A DNA stretch of 64,000 nt, taken from assembly GCF_020215705.1 (NCBI RefSeq), contig NZ_JAIWNB010000014.1, positions 209,203-273,202 on the forward strand, in the 5' to 3' direction. The notes under the pieces are model-generated. The model worked only from the letters and a program-made list of their open reading frames with translations. It had not been told where the DNA came from and did not search any database. Positions 42,576-51,175 of the stretch are shown one piece after another; position 1 is the first letter of the stretch, and the number at the start of each line of letters is the position of its first letter. This DNA comes from Nonomuraea aurantiaca. GTDB lineage: Bacteria > Actinomycetota > Actinomycetes > Streptosporangiales > Streptosporangiaceae. The position numbers and the translations under genes were made by a program.

Positions 42576-44035
42576 CGCGCGGTCCTCGCGATCCGGCCGA
42601 CGAGCAGGTAGAGGGTCGCCACGCCGCCCCAGCCGAGGAGCGCGACGAAGGTGACCCGGGCGTTGTACACGCCGGCGGTGATCGCGATCAGCGCCATCCG
42701 CTCCCCTATCGGCAACACGATCGCTTTCTTCATCCACCGGAGGACCTTCTCTCGCTCCATGCGGTGCGCCAGGCGGAGCACTCCCGGTTTGGGTGCGCCG
42801 TGGTGCTCTCCCTCGGCCGAGTTCAGCAGCGAGCTCACCGGCTTGGCCCCCAGGGCGCCGGCCCGGCTCGCGTCGGCCACCCCGGCCGCGAAGGAGTAGT
42901 TGATCGAATGCCGTACCGTCTGGAGGATCATCGCGGCGACGGCGAGATACCAGATGCCGTCGGGGCCGCCCTCGCTCAGCGGCAGCCCGGCCGCGTAGCC
43001 GAAGGCGAGCCCCACGTAGACGACATACTCCTTCAGCCGGTCGGCCATGCTGTCGAGCCACGCGCCCAGCGGCGTGAAGGCGCGGGTGTAGCGGGCCAGC
43101 TGGCCGTCGAGGCAGTCGCAGGCGAACGACAGGTAGAGCAGCCCGGCCCCGGCGAGCTGCGCCCCGCGGTTGCCCGCCCCGAACCAGACCGCCGACAGCA
43201 CGGCCAGGCCGATCGAGATGCCGGTGACGGCGTTGGGCGTGAGCTTCAGCCGGGCGGCGGGACGGATGAGATGGCGTGTCCAGGACGAAACAAGGTAAGT
43301 GCTGACAAAGCCATCCTCCGCCTTGACCGAGGTGTCGAGGCGTACCTGGGACTCGTCGACGTCGGCGAGCCTGCTGACCGCGGTGTCCGCCGACACCTGG
43401 CCAGTCACCCGGTCGCAGTGCAGCTGCCCGATCCCGGTGGCGCGCACCTTCACGCCCGATCTGACCAGGCCCACCAGCAGCAGGTCGACCGCCTCGACGG
43501 TGGTGACCGGGCCGAGCTTGCCGGTCTCGGCCAGGTCGGCCAGCTCCTCGGCGACGTCGGCCAGCGCGCTCAGGTCGGCCTGACTCGCCTGGAGCACGCC
43601 GCGGAAGGTGGCGTTGGCCTCGGGCACGAGGTGGAAGGAGCTGCCGGCCGCGACGATCTTGCCGCCCTCGACCCGCACCGGCGGCCGCATCGGCGCGGCC
43701 ATGGCGTCGTAGGAGACCAGGGCGCTCGTGTCGCGCTTGGGATGCTCCAGGAGCAGCGAGAGCGCCTCGGTGTGGGTGACGAGGTCGGCGGGCAGCACGA
43801 CCAGCGTCCCCGGTACGGCGCGCGCGAGCTTGGCGACGCCGCGCAGGTCGGTGCTCAGGCCGCCGAGGCCGTCAGCCGGCGACACCACCTGGACGTCGAG
43901 GACGGACAGCTCGGCCAGCTGGCCGTTGAGCCGGTCGAGCAGCGTGCCGTCGGCGCAGGACAGCCGGCAGGCGGGTGTCGTGGCGAGCAGCACCACCGAC
44001 GTGGTCGTGCTCTCGCGGGTCAGTGAATCGGTCAC
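42572..44035 (-). CDS. Fusion: nucleotidyltransferase-like domain plus CDP-alcohol phosphotransferase
   Basis: 487 residues. N-terminal domain (about 1-235) has the fold pattern of a sugar nucleotidyltransferase (VVLLATTPA, LVVLPADLV) but no G-x-G-x-R-L signature, so it is probably not catalytic. C-terminal domain (about 245-487) is membrane-embedded and has a complete CDP-alcohol motif, DCLDGQLARYTRAFTPLG then AWLDSMAD, with all four Asp. The layout recalls the IPCT-DIPPS fusion of thermophiles that makes inositol-phosphate compounds. GTG start, GGAGG 10 bases upstream. Coupled to the DUF5941 gene. Confidence 0.85.
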   Translation of the reverse strand: MTDSLTRESTTTSVVLLATTPACRLSCADGTLLDRLNGQLAELSVLDVQVVSPADGLGGLSTDLRGVAKLARAVPGTLVVLPADLVTHTEALSLLLEHPKRDTSALVSYDAMAAPMRPPVRVEGGKIVAAGSSFHLVPEANATFRGVLQASQADLSALADVAEELADLAETGKLGPVTTVEAVDLLLVGLVRSGVKVRATGIGQLHCDRVTGQVSADTAVSRLADVDESQVRLDTSVKAEDGFVSTYLVSSWTRHLIRPAARLKLTPNAVTGISIGLAVLSAVWFGAGNRGAQLAGAGLLYLSFACDCLDGQLARYTRAFTPLGAWLDSMADRLKEYVVYVGLAFGYAAGLPLSEGGPDGIWYLAVAAMILQTVRHSINYSFAAGVADASRAGALGAKPVSSLLNSAEGEHHGAPKPGVLRLAHRMEREKVLRWMKKAIVLPIGERMALIAITAGVYNARVTFVALLGWGGVATLYLLVGRIARTAR

Positions 44036-44118
44036 GGCGCAGGTCTCCTCCCGGTCGCGAGGGAGTGCGTGGACACAGCGTAGCGACAGGGCAACGCGAT
44101 ATCACGGAACCGGACCGT

Positions 44119-44124
44119 TACGCT
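44119..44124 (+). promoter_or_regulatory. -10 hexamer for leaderless IspD-SDR gene
   Basis: TACGCT, 6-base spacer, ATG 44131; the region is divergent from the CDP-alcohol fusion gene (44035). Confidence 0.45.
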
Positions 44125-44130
44125 CCCCCT

Positions 44131-45522
44131 ATGGAATCTCGGCTGCGCTCCGTAGGGGTGGTCCTGGCAGGTGGCGTGGGTCAGCGTGTCGGGCTCAACA
44201 CCCCCAAGCAGCTCATCAAGATCGCTGGTAGGACGATCCTGGAGCACACGCTCGCCCTGTTCAACGGCTCACCCGACATCGACGAGGTCGTGGTGCTGAT
44301 GGCCCCCGGCTTCGCCGACACGGCCAGGGAGATCGTGGAAAGAGGCGGTTTCGACAAGGTCAGCCAGATCGTCGAGGGCGGCGCGAGCCGCCCGGAGAGC
44401 ACCTGGCGCGCCCTCAAGGCCCTGGGCCCGAGGGAGTGCAACGTGCTCCTGCACGACGCTGTACGGCCTCTCCTGGAGCCCCGGATCATCACGGAGTGTG
44501 TCAGGGCCCTGCAGACGTATTCGGCCGTGGACGTGGCGATCCCGAGCTCCGACACCGTCGTGGTGGCCGTCCCCGGCCCTCGTGGCGAGATCGTCCGCGA
44601 CATTCCCGACCGATCACGGCTGCGGCGCGGCCAGACGCCGCAGTGCTTCCGCCTGTCGCTGATCCGCGAGGCGTACGAGCGGGCCTTCGCCGACCCCGAC
44701 TTCGAGCGGCAGCCGGCCACCGACGACTGCGGCGTGCTGCTGCGCTATCTGCCCGACGTCCCGATCTACATCGTGCCGGGCAGCGAGCACAACATGAAGA
44801 TCACCCATCCGGTCGACGTCTACATCGCCGACAAGCTCTTCCAGCTGGCCGCCACCAGCGCGCCCGTCCCCGACCCGAGGGACTACCGCGAGGCGCTCGA
44901 CGGCCGGACCATGGTGGTCTTCGGCGGCAGCTACGGCATCGGCGCCGACGTCGTCGAGCTCGCCACCGGCCACGGCGCCCGCGTGCACTCCTTCTCGCGC
45001 ACCCAGAACGGCGTGCGGGTGGAGGACTACGACCAGGTGGCCAAGGCGCTGGCGCAGGTGGGCCGGGTCGACTACGTGGTCAACACCGCGGGCGTGCTGC
45101 ACATGGGCAAGCTCGCCGAGGTCACCGACGAGACCATCGCCGAGACCGTGGGCGTCAACTACCTGGGCCCGGTCAACGTGGCCCGCGCCGCCTACCCGCA
45201 CCTGCGCGAGAGCGCGGGCCGCCTGCTGCTCTACACCTCCTCCAGCTACACCAGGGGCCGGGCCGACTACAGCCTCTACTCCTCGACGAAGGCCGCCGTC
45301 GTCAACCTCACGCAGGCGCTGGCCGACGAGTGGGCCGCCGACGGCATCCGGGTCAACTGCGTCAACCCCGAGCGCACCGGCACGCCCATGCGCGAGCGCG
45401 CGTTCGGCGAGGAGCCGCCGCACACCCTGCTCTCACCGCGCGCGGTCGCCCAGACCTCGCTCGACGTCCTCATCTCCGACCTGACCGGACAAGTGATAGA
45501 CGTGCGCCTGGACGGGGCTTGA
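44131..45522 (+). CDS. Fused IspD-like cytidylyltransferase and short-chain reductase (CDP-ribitol synthesis type)
   Basis: 463 residues. N-terminal IspD/TarI domain (about 1-235): VLAGGVGQRVGLNTPKQL, EGGASRPES, LLHDAVRPL and TDDCG. C-terminal SDR (about 250-463): GGSYGIG cofactor loop, NTAGVL and the catalytic Tyr-x3-Lys in YSSTK. The same fusion in Haemophilus (Bcs1) reduces ribulose-5-phosphate and makes CDP-ribitol, so a CDP-ribitol or related CDP-polyol product is likely; a housekeeping IspD role is less likely. The downstream TagF-like gene would use the product. Leaderless start. Confidence 0.88.
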   Translation: MESRLRSVGVVLAGGVGQRVGLNTPKQLIKIAGRTILEHTLALFNGSPDIDEVVVLMAPGFADTAREIVERGGFDKVSQIVEGGASRPESTWRALKALGPRECNVLLHDAVRPLLEPRIITECVRALQTYSAVDVAIPSSDTVVVAVPGPRGEIVRDIPDRSRLRRGQTPQCFRLSLIREAYERAFADPDFERQPATDDCGVLLRYLPDVPIYIVPGSEHNMKITHPVDVYIADKLFQLAATSAPVPDPRDYREALDGRTMVVFGGSYGIGADVVELATGHGARVHSFSRTQNGVRVEDYDQVAKALAQVGRVDYVVNTAGVLHMGKLAEVTDETIAETVGVNYLGPVNVARAAYPHLRESAGRLLLYTSSSYTRGRADYSLYSSTKAAVVNLTQALADEWAADGIRVNCVNPERTGTPMRERAFGEEPPHTLLSPRAVAQTSLDVLISDLTGQVIDVRLDGA

Positions 45523-45548
45523 CCCGCTGCTCGTTACCCTGCGGTTAT

Positions 45549-47324
45549 ATGGGGAGACTCTCTGCGATCGCGGCGGTCCTCGGCTGCTATCCCGTCCTGG
45601 TGGTCGCGGCGCTCTGGCCGTCGCCGGTCGTGTTCGGCGCGGTCGCGGCGGCCTCCTACGCCACCGAGTACGCCGCGCCACGCCACGCCCGGCCGTTCCT
45701 GGGTCTGCTGGCCAAGGTGCATGTGGACGCCACATTCCGGTTCGTGATCAGGGAGATGGCCGCCCTGCTGCTGGTGGCGCGGACGACCGGGCCCGGCTCG
45801 CCGTGGTTCGTCGCCATGGCCCTCGGGCTGTTCGCGCTGCACGGGCTGCGGGCCGTACAGACGTGGGTGGCCCTACGGCTGCGCCACACCCTGAGCGTGA
45901 TGCCGGTGACCACCCGCAACCTGGACGTCTCGGCCCTGCGCATACCGCGGCTGCCGCCGGAGTTCCTGATCGACTTCCGCGGCGTCCGCTTCCTCTACCT
46001 CGACCTGCCGGCGGTGCTCGGCGCGTCGGCCGGCGCGCTCGCAGGGGCCATGGGCACGGGAGTCTCCCTGCTGCTCGGCGCCGCCGGGGCGCTCGCCGTC
46101 CTCCCCTTCGTCCGCCGGACGGCCCCGCTCGCCGACCGGGCCCACATCCTTGAGGTGGTCGACGGGCAGGTACGCGCCTACCGGCCCGAGGTGATCCTCT
46201 ACTTCTCCGGCGCTCCCCAGGCCGCCTACCAGGCCAGGATGTGGCTGCCCGTCCTGGAGCGGATCGACCGGCGGGCCGTGGTGGTGCTGCGCGAGCGCGG
46301 CATGGCCCGGCATCTGGAGGAGACCACGCTGCCGGTGCTCTGCATCCCCTCCTCGGCCGACCTGATGGGCTTCCACTCGCTCTCGGACGCCAAGCTCTGC
46401 CTCTATGTGGCCAATGTCGGCAAGAACATCCACATGCTGCGCATCCCGGGCCTGCGCAGCGCGTTCATCGGGCACGGCGACAGCGACAAGCAGGCGTCGT
46501 TCAACCCGTTCTCCAAGGTGTACGACGAGGTTTGGGTGGCCGGGCCGGCGGGCCGGGACCGCTACCGGCGGGCCGGGGTGGGCGTCCGGGACGAGGACGT
46601 GCACGAGGTCGGCCGTCCCCAGCTGGAGGGGATCACGGCTGATGCGCCCATGTTGCCGCCGGTGCCGAGCACGAGCGCGGCGAGCGTGGCCCGCGCGCCG
46701 TACCGGACCGTCCTGTACGCCCCGACCTGGGAGGGGTGGACCGACGACCTGTTCCACACCTCGCTGATCACCATGGGCCCGCGCATCGTGCGGGCGCTGC
46801 TCGACCACGAACCGCCGGTCCGCCTGATCTACAAGGCGCACCCGCTCACCGGCCACCGCGACCGGAGTGCCGCGCGGGCGCACCGGCAGATCGTGGCGAT
46901 GATCGAGGCGGCCACGCTCGCCCGCTCCAAGCTCAGGCACCCGTCGCACACGGGCCACGCCCTGCCGGCCGGGCACCTGGTCGTCTCCGGGCCGAGGCCG
47001 CATCTCTATGACTGCTTCAACCAGGCCGACCTGCTGATCACCGACATCTCCTGCCTGGTGTCCGACTTCCTGGCCAGCGGGAAGCCGTACGCGGTGACCA
47101 ACGTGGCCGACCTGCCCGAGCGGATCTTCCACGAGCGCTACCCGAGCACGGAGGCGGGCGTGCTGCTCGGCGAGGACCTGGCCGGGCTGGCCGGGCTCCT
47201 CGACGGCGCGGACACGCTGGCCGCCGCGCGGGACAAGCTCAGGACCTATCTGCTCGGGCCGGAGTTTCCGGACGGCATGGCCAGGTTCAGTGCGGCGGTC
47301 GAGCGAGTCTGCGCGGGCTCGTGA
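45549..47324 (+). CDS. TagF/TagB-like CDP-polyol phosphotransferase
   Basis: 591 residues. An N-terminal membrane region (about 5-200, several spans) precedes a glycerophosphotransferase domain (about 205-591) with GHGDSDKQASFNPF, VLYAPTWEGW, IYKAHPLTG and ADLLITDISCLVSDF, the conserved donor and active-site segments. TagF-type enzymes polymerise glycerol or ribitol phosphate on a lipid-linked primer. It lies 26 bases after the CDP-ribitol-type fusion gene. The 3' end overlaps the convergent GT2 gene by 38 bp. The N-terminal spans are not in canonical TagF and may hold it at the membrane. Confidence 0.88.
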   Translation: MGRLSAIAAVLGCYPVLVVAALWPSPVVFGAVAAASYATEYAAPRHARPFLGLLAKVHVDATFRFVIREMAALLLVARTTGPGSPWFVAMALGLFALHGLRAVQTWVALRLRHTLSVMPVTTRNLDVSALRIPRLPPEFLIDFRGVRFLYLDLPAVLGASAGALAGAMGTGVSLLLGAAGALAVLPFVRRTAPLADRAHILEVVDGQVRAYRPEVILYFSGAPQAAYQARMWLPVLERIDRRAVVVLRERGMARHLEETTLPVLCIPSSADLMGFHSLSDAKLCLYVANVGKNIHMLRIPGLRSAFIGHGDSDKQASFNPFSKVYDEVWVAGPAGRDRYRRAGVGVRDEDVHEVGRPQLEGITADAPMLPPVPSTSAASVARAPYRTVLYAPTWEGWTDDLFHTSLITMGPRIVRALLDHEPPVRLIYKAHPLTGHRDRSAARAHRQIVAMIEAATLARSKLRHPSHTGHALPAGHLVVSGPRPHLYDCFNQADLLITDISCLVSDFLASGKPYAVTNVADLPERIFHERYPSTEAGVLLGEDLAGLAGLLDGADTLAAARDKLRTYLLGPEFPDGMARFSAAVERVCAGS

Positions 47325-48303
47325 GGAAGCCCCAGCCCCAGGACATGTGCATGGCGGCGTACACGATCGGCAGTCTGGCCTTCACCGCCCCCGGCAGCCC
47401 GCTGCCCGTCAGGAGGGACCCCGCCACGATCGCGACGGCGTAGCCGCCGGGCGCGATCAGCGCGAGGGGGAACAACGGCGAGATGACCAGGCCGAGCAGG
47501 ATCGCCAGCACCGCGGCGGGGGGCGCCAGGTAGCGCAGGTTGATCGTGCCCTCGTGGGTGCGCGAGACCACCCGGCGCCAGCGCCCGTAGTGGAAGTACT
47601 GCTTGGCCAGCGCCTTCACGTTGGGGCGGGGGCGGTAGGAGACCCGCATGCGCGGCTGGAACCAGACCAGTCCGCCGGTCTGGCGGATGCGGTGGTTCAT
47701 CTCCCAGTCCTGGGCCCGCTGGAAGTGCTCGTCGTAGCCGCCGACCCGGTCGAGCGCCGCGCGCCTGAACACCCCCAAATAGACGGTGTCGGCGGGGCCC
47801 GCCGTGCCGCCCACGTGGAAGGCGGCCGCGCCCACGCCGATCTTGGAGGTCATCGCGCACGCGACGGCCTTCTCGAACGGCGTGATGCCCTCGGCCGCCA
47901 TGACGCCGCCGACGTTGTCGGCGCCGGTCTCCCTCAGCGTCTCCACGGCGACGCGCAGGTAGTCGGAGGGCAGCATGGCGTGCCCGTCGACCCTGGCGAT
48001 GATGCCGTTACGGGAGGCGGCGATGGCGGCGTTGAGCGCGTTGGGCGTGCGGCCCGTGGGGTTGGGCACCACGGTCACCCGCCGGTCGGCCGCCGCGATG
48101 GCGTCGGCGACCTCTTGGGTACGGTCATGTGAGGGCCCCACGGCGAGAACGACTTCGATCTCACCTGGGTAGCTCTGGGCGAGGACCATGTCTACGGCCT
48201 CGCGTAGATGCCGCTCCTCGTTGAGGACCGGCATGACGACGGAGATGGGCGGCCAGCCGTGCGTCTCCGCTGGCGCGTGCGGCGAGTCGGGGAACTGCTT
48301 CAT
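47287..48303 (-). CDS. GT2-family glycosyltransferase with membrane C-terminus
   Basis: 338 residues. GT-A domain: ISVVMPVLNEERHLREAV, VLAVGPSHDRT, GRTPNALNAAI, ARVDGHAMLP (DxD/DGH), and a late QRAQDWEMNHRIRQTGG (Q/RxxRW-like acceptor region). Two or three spans follow (about 265-325). Similar to succinoglycan-type (ExoA) transferases. ATG 48303; GTG 48315 is possible. Convergent with the TagF-like gene and divergent from the second LCP gene, so it sits inside the polymer cluster. Confidence 0.85.
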   Translation of the reverse strand: MKQFPDSPHAPAETHGWPPISVVMPVLNEERHLREAVDMVLAQSYPGEIEVVLAVGPSHDRTQEVADAIAAADRRVTVVPNPTGRTPNALNAAIAASRNGIIARVDGHAMLPSDYLRVAVETLRETGADNVGGVMAAEGITPFEKAVACAMTSKIGVGAAAFHVGGTAGPADTVYLGVFRRAALDRVGGYDEHFQRAQDWEMNHRIRQTGGLVWFQPRMRVSYRPRPNVKALAKQYFHYGRWRRVVSRTHEGTINLRYLAPPAAVLAILLGLVISPLFPLALIAPGGYAVAIVAGSLLTGSGLPGAVKARLPIVYAAMHMSWGWGFLTSPRRLARPPH

Positions 48304-48372
48304 GGCGGGGCTCACGCTACTGTACGAGCAGGGGAGGACGGCAATCCCGCGGTGGCACGAGGGGGGCAGGGC

Positions 48373-49815
48373 ATGCGCGACCCGGGCGAGGAGGACGCTG
48401 GAGTACACGTGGGCGGCGACGCGTACGGCGGCGTCAAGCTCGTGGGCAGGCGCACGCGCAGGCCGCTCAAGAGCGCCAAGGCCCGGCGCCGGAATCTGAT
48501 CCTTTCGGGAGTGCTGTCCGTGGGCGTCCTGGCCGGCACCGGCGTGGTGTGGGCGGCGCCGAAGCGGATCGGCACGATCGACGCGGGTGTGACCGAGTCG
48601 GCCCCCCGCGGTGCCATGAACATCCTGCTCGTCGGCGTCGACAAGCGCGACGACCTCACCCGCAAGCAGCAGAACGAGCTCAAGCTGGGCCGCGAGTCGG
48701 GCCAGCGCACCGACACCATGATGGTGATCCACCTGTCGGAGGACCACAGCCGGGTCACCGTGGTGAGCCTGCCCCGCGACACCTGGCTGACCATCCCCGG
48801 CAAGGGCGATCACAAGATCAACTCGGCCTACCAGTTCGGCGGGCCCAAGCTGGCCCGCCAGACCGTCGAGCAGGCCACCGGGCTGCGGATCAACCGCTAC
48901 ATCGAGGTCAACGTCCTCGGCTTCATCAACGTCGTCGACTCCCTCGGCGGCGTCACCGTCTGCACGCCCGTGCCGATCAAGGACCCCAAGGCCGGGCTCG
49001 ACCTCACGGCCGGCACCCACGAGCTGAAGGGCATTCAGGCGCTCGGCTACGCCCGCACCCGCGCCACCGCCCGCTCCGACCTCGATCGCATCGACCGGCA
49101 GCAGCAGGTCATCTCGGCGCTGCTGAACCGCGCGCTCAGCGCCGGCATGCTGGCGAACCCGGCCCGGCTGACCTCGTTCGTCAACTCCACGCTGAGCACG
49201 ATCAAGGTCGATCCCGACGACGACCTGATCGGGCTGGCCACCCAGCTCAGGGACGTCTCGCTGGACAACGTGAAGTTCGCCGACGTGCCGCTGGCCAACG
49301 TGGACTTCAAGGCGCCGACCGGCGAGTCGGCGGTGCTCTGGGACAAGCAGGCGTCCCGCGACCTGTTCGCCAGGATCAAGGCCGACGAGGACCTGTCCAA
49401 GCCCAGCCCCACTCCCAGCTCGTCCACCTCGTCCTCCGCCAAACCCACCATTCCGCCGGATCGGATCGCGCTCAAGGTGCTCAACGGCACGCTCATCACC
49501 GGTCTCGGCGCCCGCACCAAGACGGCGCTGGTCGCCGCCGGGTTCAAGGTGTCCGGCACGCCGGGCAACACCAAGCGCAAGGACTACAAGAAGACGGTCG
49601 TCCGTTATGGCGCCGGCCGCGAGGACTCGGCCCGCACGGTCGCCGCGGCCATCCCCGGCGCCGACCTCGTCCAGATGGACGGCGACGGCATCGAGGTGAT
49701 CGTCGGCAGCGACCAGCCGAAGATCGGTAAAGCGAAGACCTCGACCACACCAAGCGCCCAACCCACAACTACACCCGTTACTAAAACGGCAACCCAGAAC
49801 ATCTGTAAGAAATAG
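48373..49815 (+). CDS. LytR-CpsA-Psr (LCP) family wall-polymer ligase
   Basis: 480 residues. A basic cytosolic tail, an anchor at about 40-62, the LCP domain (about 75-300) with LLVGVDKRDD, RTDTMMVIHLSEDH, SLPRDTWLTIPG, GYARTRATARSDLDRIDRQQ, and a C-terminal LytR_C domain (about 355-435, KVLNGTLITGLGARTK). GAGGGGGG lies before the ATG, in the same style as the other LCP gene. It would transfer the polymer made by the surrounding genes onto peptidoglycan; the pairing with the polyol-phosphate cluster is by position. Confidence 0.93.
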   Translation: MRDPGEEDAGVHVGGDAYGGVKLVGRRTRRPLKSAKARRRNLILSGVLSVGVLAGTGVVWAAPKRIGTIDAGVTESAPRGAMNILLVGVDKRDDLTRKQQNELKLGRESGQRTDTMMVIHLSEDHSRVTVVSLPRDTWLTIPGKGDHKINSAYQFGGPKLARQTVEQATGLRINRYIEVNVLGFINVVDSLGGVTVCTPVPIKDPKAGLDLTAGTHELKGIQALGYARTRATARSDLDRIDRQQQVISALLNRALSAGMLANPARLTSFVNSTLSTIKVDPDDDLIGLATQLRDVSLDNVKFADVPLANVDFKAPTGESAVLWDKQASRDLFARIKADEDLSKPSPTPSSSTSSSAKPTIPPDRIALKVLNGTLITGLGARTKTALVAAGFKVSGTPGNTKRKDYKKTVVRYGAGREDSARTVAAAIPGADLVQMDGDGIEVIVGSDQPKIGKAKTSTTPSAQPTTTPVTKTATQNICKK

Positions 49816-49840
49816 GCATATCCCCCAGCCGTTCGGGCAC

Positions 49841-50197
49841 GTGACAGCCATGGTGGTCAGGTCGTGGCGAGAGGAACCGCTTACTGTCTTGCATGCCGTC
49901 GGAGACCTCGACGTGGCCGGCGCTCCGCGCCTTCAAGCCGCGCTCGATCAGGTGCTGGCCTCCGCCGACCCCCCGAAACTGGTGCTGGATCTGACTGATG
50001 TGCCCTTCTGCGACTCCGTGGGGCTGGGTGTGCTGGTGTCCACCCACAGCCACGTGCAGCACGCGCACGGCAGGTTCATGCTGGTCCTCGCGCCCGGCAT
50101 GATCAGTCATCTGCTGACGATCACCAACCTCGACCGGCACTTCGAGACCTGCTCGTCGCTGCTGGAGGCGCGGGCGGCGCTTGGTGCGGCGGCCTGA
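49841..50197 (+). CDS. STAS-domain anti-sigma factor antagonist
   Basis: 118 residues, almost all one STAS domain. The phosphorylatable Ser is in PFCDSVGLGVLV (Ser near 59). Such proteins release a sigma factor by binding its anti-sigma kinase when dephosphorylated. No partner kinase or sigma gene is in the window. GTG 49841 or ATG 49850. It follows the LCP gene by 25 bases. Confidence 0.88.
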   Translation: MTAMVVRSWREEPLTVLHAVGDLDVAGAPRLQAALDQVLASADPPKLVLDLTDVPFCDSVGLGVLVSTHSHVQHAHGRFMLVLAPGMISHLLTITNLDRHFETCSSLLEARAALGAAA

Positions 50198-50236
50198 GAT
50201 CGAGCATTTCTCGAAGGTGTGCTAAACGATGTTCAT

Positions 50237-50296
50237 GACTTTCGGGTTCAAGACTTTCGGGTTCAAGACTTTCGGGTTCAAGACTTTCGGGTTCAA
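50237..50296. repeat. 15-bp tandem repeat, four exact copies
   Basis: gactttcgggttcaa repeated exactly four times with no spacer, followed by a degraded part-copy (gagattcgg). It lies between the STAS stop and the probable GNAT start and could be variable in length. In the + frame it would encode DFRVQ repeats only if the GNAT gene began at 50219. Confidence 0.9.
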
Positions 50297-50344
50297 GAGA
50301 TTCGGCGCGCATCTTCCAGCGGTCTCGTAGGGAGGCCGTTCACG

Positions 50345-51175
50345 TTGTTCGATCAGTTCCCCGAGCCTGCCCGCAGCCAGCTGGCCACGGCCTTCGACGA
50401 AGGCAGGACACGGCCGGAGTGGTGTTTCAGGGAAGGCCCGGCGCGGCTCGCGTTCTGGGCGCCCTACCGCGGCGCGGACCCGGTGATCACCTGGCAGTTC
50501 GAGCCCGGCCCCGACCCCGACCTCGCCGCCGGCCTGCTGCGCCGCGGCCTGTCGGAGATGGGCCTGGACAAGATAATCCACGACATCTCCCTCAAACCCG
50601 GCCTCACCCCGGTCGTCGACCGAGCCGTCGAACACCAGGCGCTGCTCGGCGCCGGGTTCGCGATGGAGGTCGAGCGGCTCATGCTCGAGTGGGCGGCCGG
50701 GAGTGACGTACCGGTCGATCCGGGCCGGCTGACCTACCGCCCCGCCCGCGGCCTCGACGCCGCCACCGTCCTGGACCTGCTGGTACGCATCTCGGAAGGG
50801 TCACTCGACTACGACACGCAGGTGGAGCTGGCGACGGCCGGCGCCGAGCACGAGGCCCGGTGGATGTACGACGACCTGGTCAACCGCAAGGGCAAGACCG
50901 ACTGGTTCGTCGTCGGCTACCTGGGCGACGACCCCGTGGGGCTGGTGGCGCCGGACGATCATTCGATCGCGTACATCGGCGTGGTGCCCGAGCACCGGGG
51001 CCACGGTTACGTCAACGACCTGCTGGCCAAGGGCACCGCGACGCTGGCCGAGACGGGCGTCGAACGCATCGTGGCGGCCACGGACGTGGGCAACTCCCCC
51101 ACGGCCAACGCGTTCCTGCGCGCGGGCTATTCGGAGGTTGGGCGGCTTTTCCGCTATTACTGGAGGGCCCCATGA
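50345..51175 (+). CDS. GNAT family N-acetyltransferase
   Basis: 276 residues from TTG 50345. The C-terminal GNAT domain (about 125-276) has YIGVVPEHRGHGYVNDLL, the acetyl-CoA-binding segment, and TDVGNSPTANAFLRAGYSE. The N-terminal part (1-120) is a second, diverged acetyltransferase-like half. TTG is preferred because GGGAGG lies 9 bases upstream; an open frame from 50219 would add the repeat-encoded DFRVQ stretch. Overlaps the LLM gene by 4 bases (ATGA). Substrate unknown. Confidence 0.78.
   Translation: MFDQFPEPARSQLATAFDEGRTRPEWCFREGPARLAFWAPYRGADPVITWQFEPGPDPDLAAGLLRRGLSEMGLDKIIHDISLKPGLTPVVDRAVEHQALLGAGFAMEVERLMLEWAAGSDVPVDPGRLTYRPARGLDAATVLDLLVRISEGSLDYDTQVELATAGAEHEARWMYDDLVNRKGKTDWFVVGYLGDDPVGLVAPDDHSIAYIGVVPEHRGHGYVNDLLAKGTATLAETGVERIVAATDVGNSPTANAFLRAGYSEVGRLFRYYWRAP

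Noticed and set aside
44131..45522. Housekeeping IspD of isoprenoid synthesis
   Set aside because: The SDR fusion and the TagF/CDP-alcohol context fit CDP-polyol synthesis better, although the N-terminal domain alone could not decide it.
50237..50296. CRISPR-like array
   Set aside because: Copies are 15 bp and contiguous without spacers; no cas gene is present.
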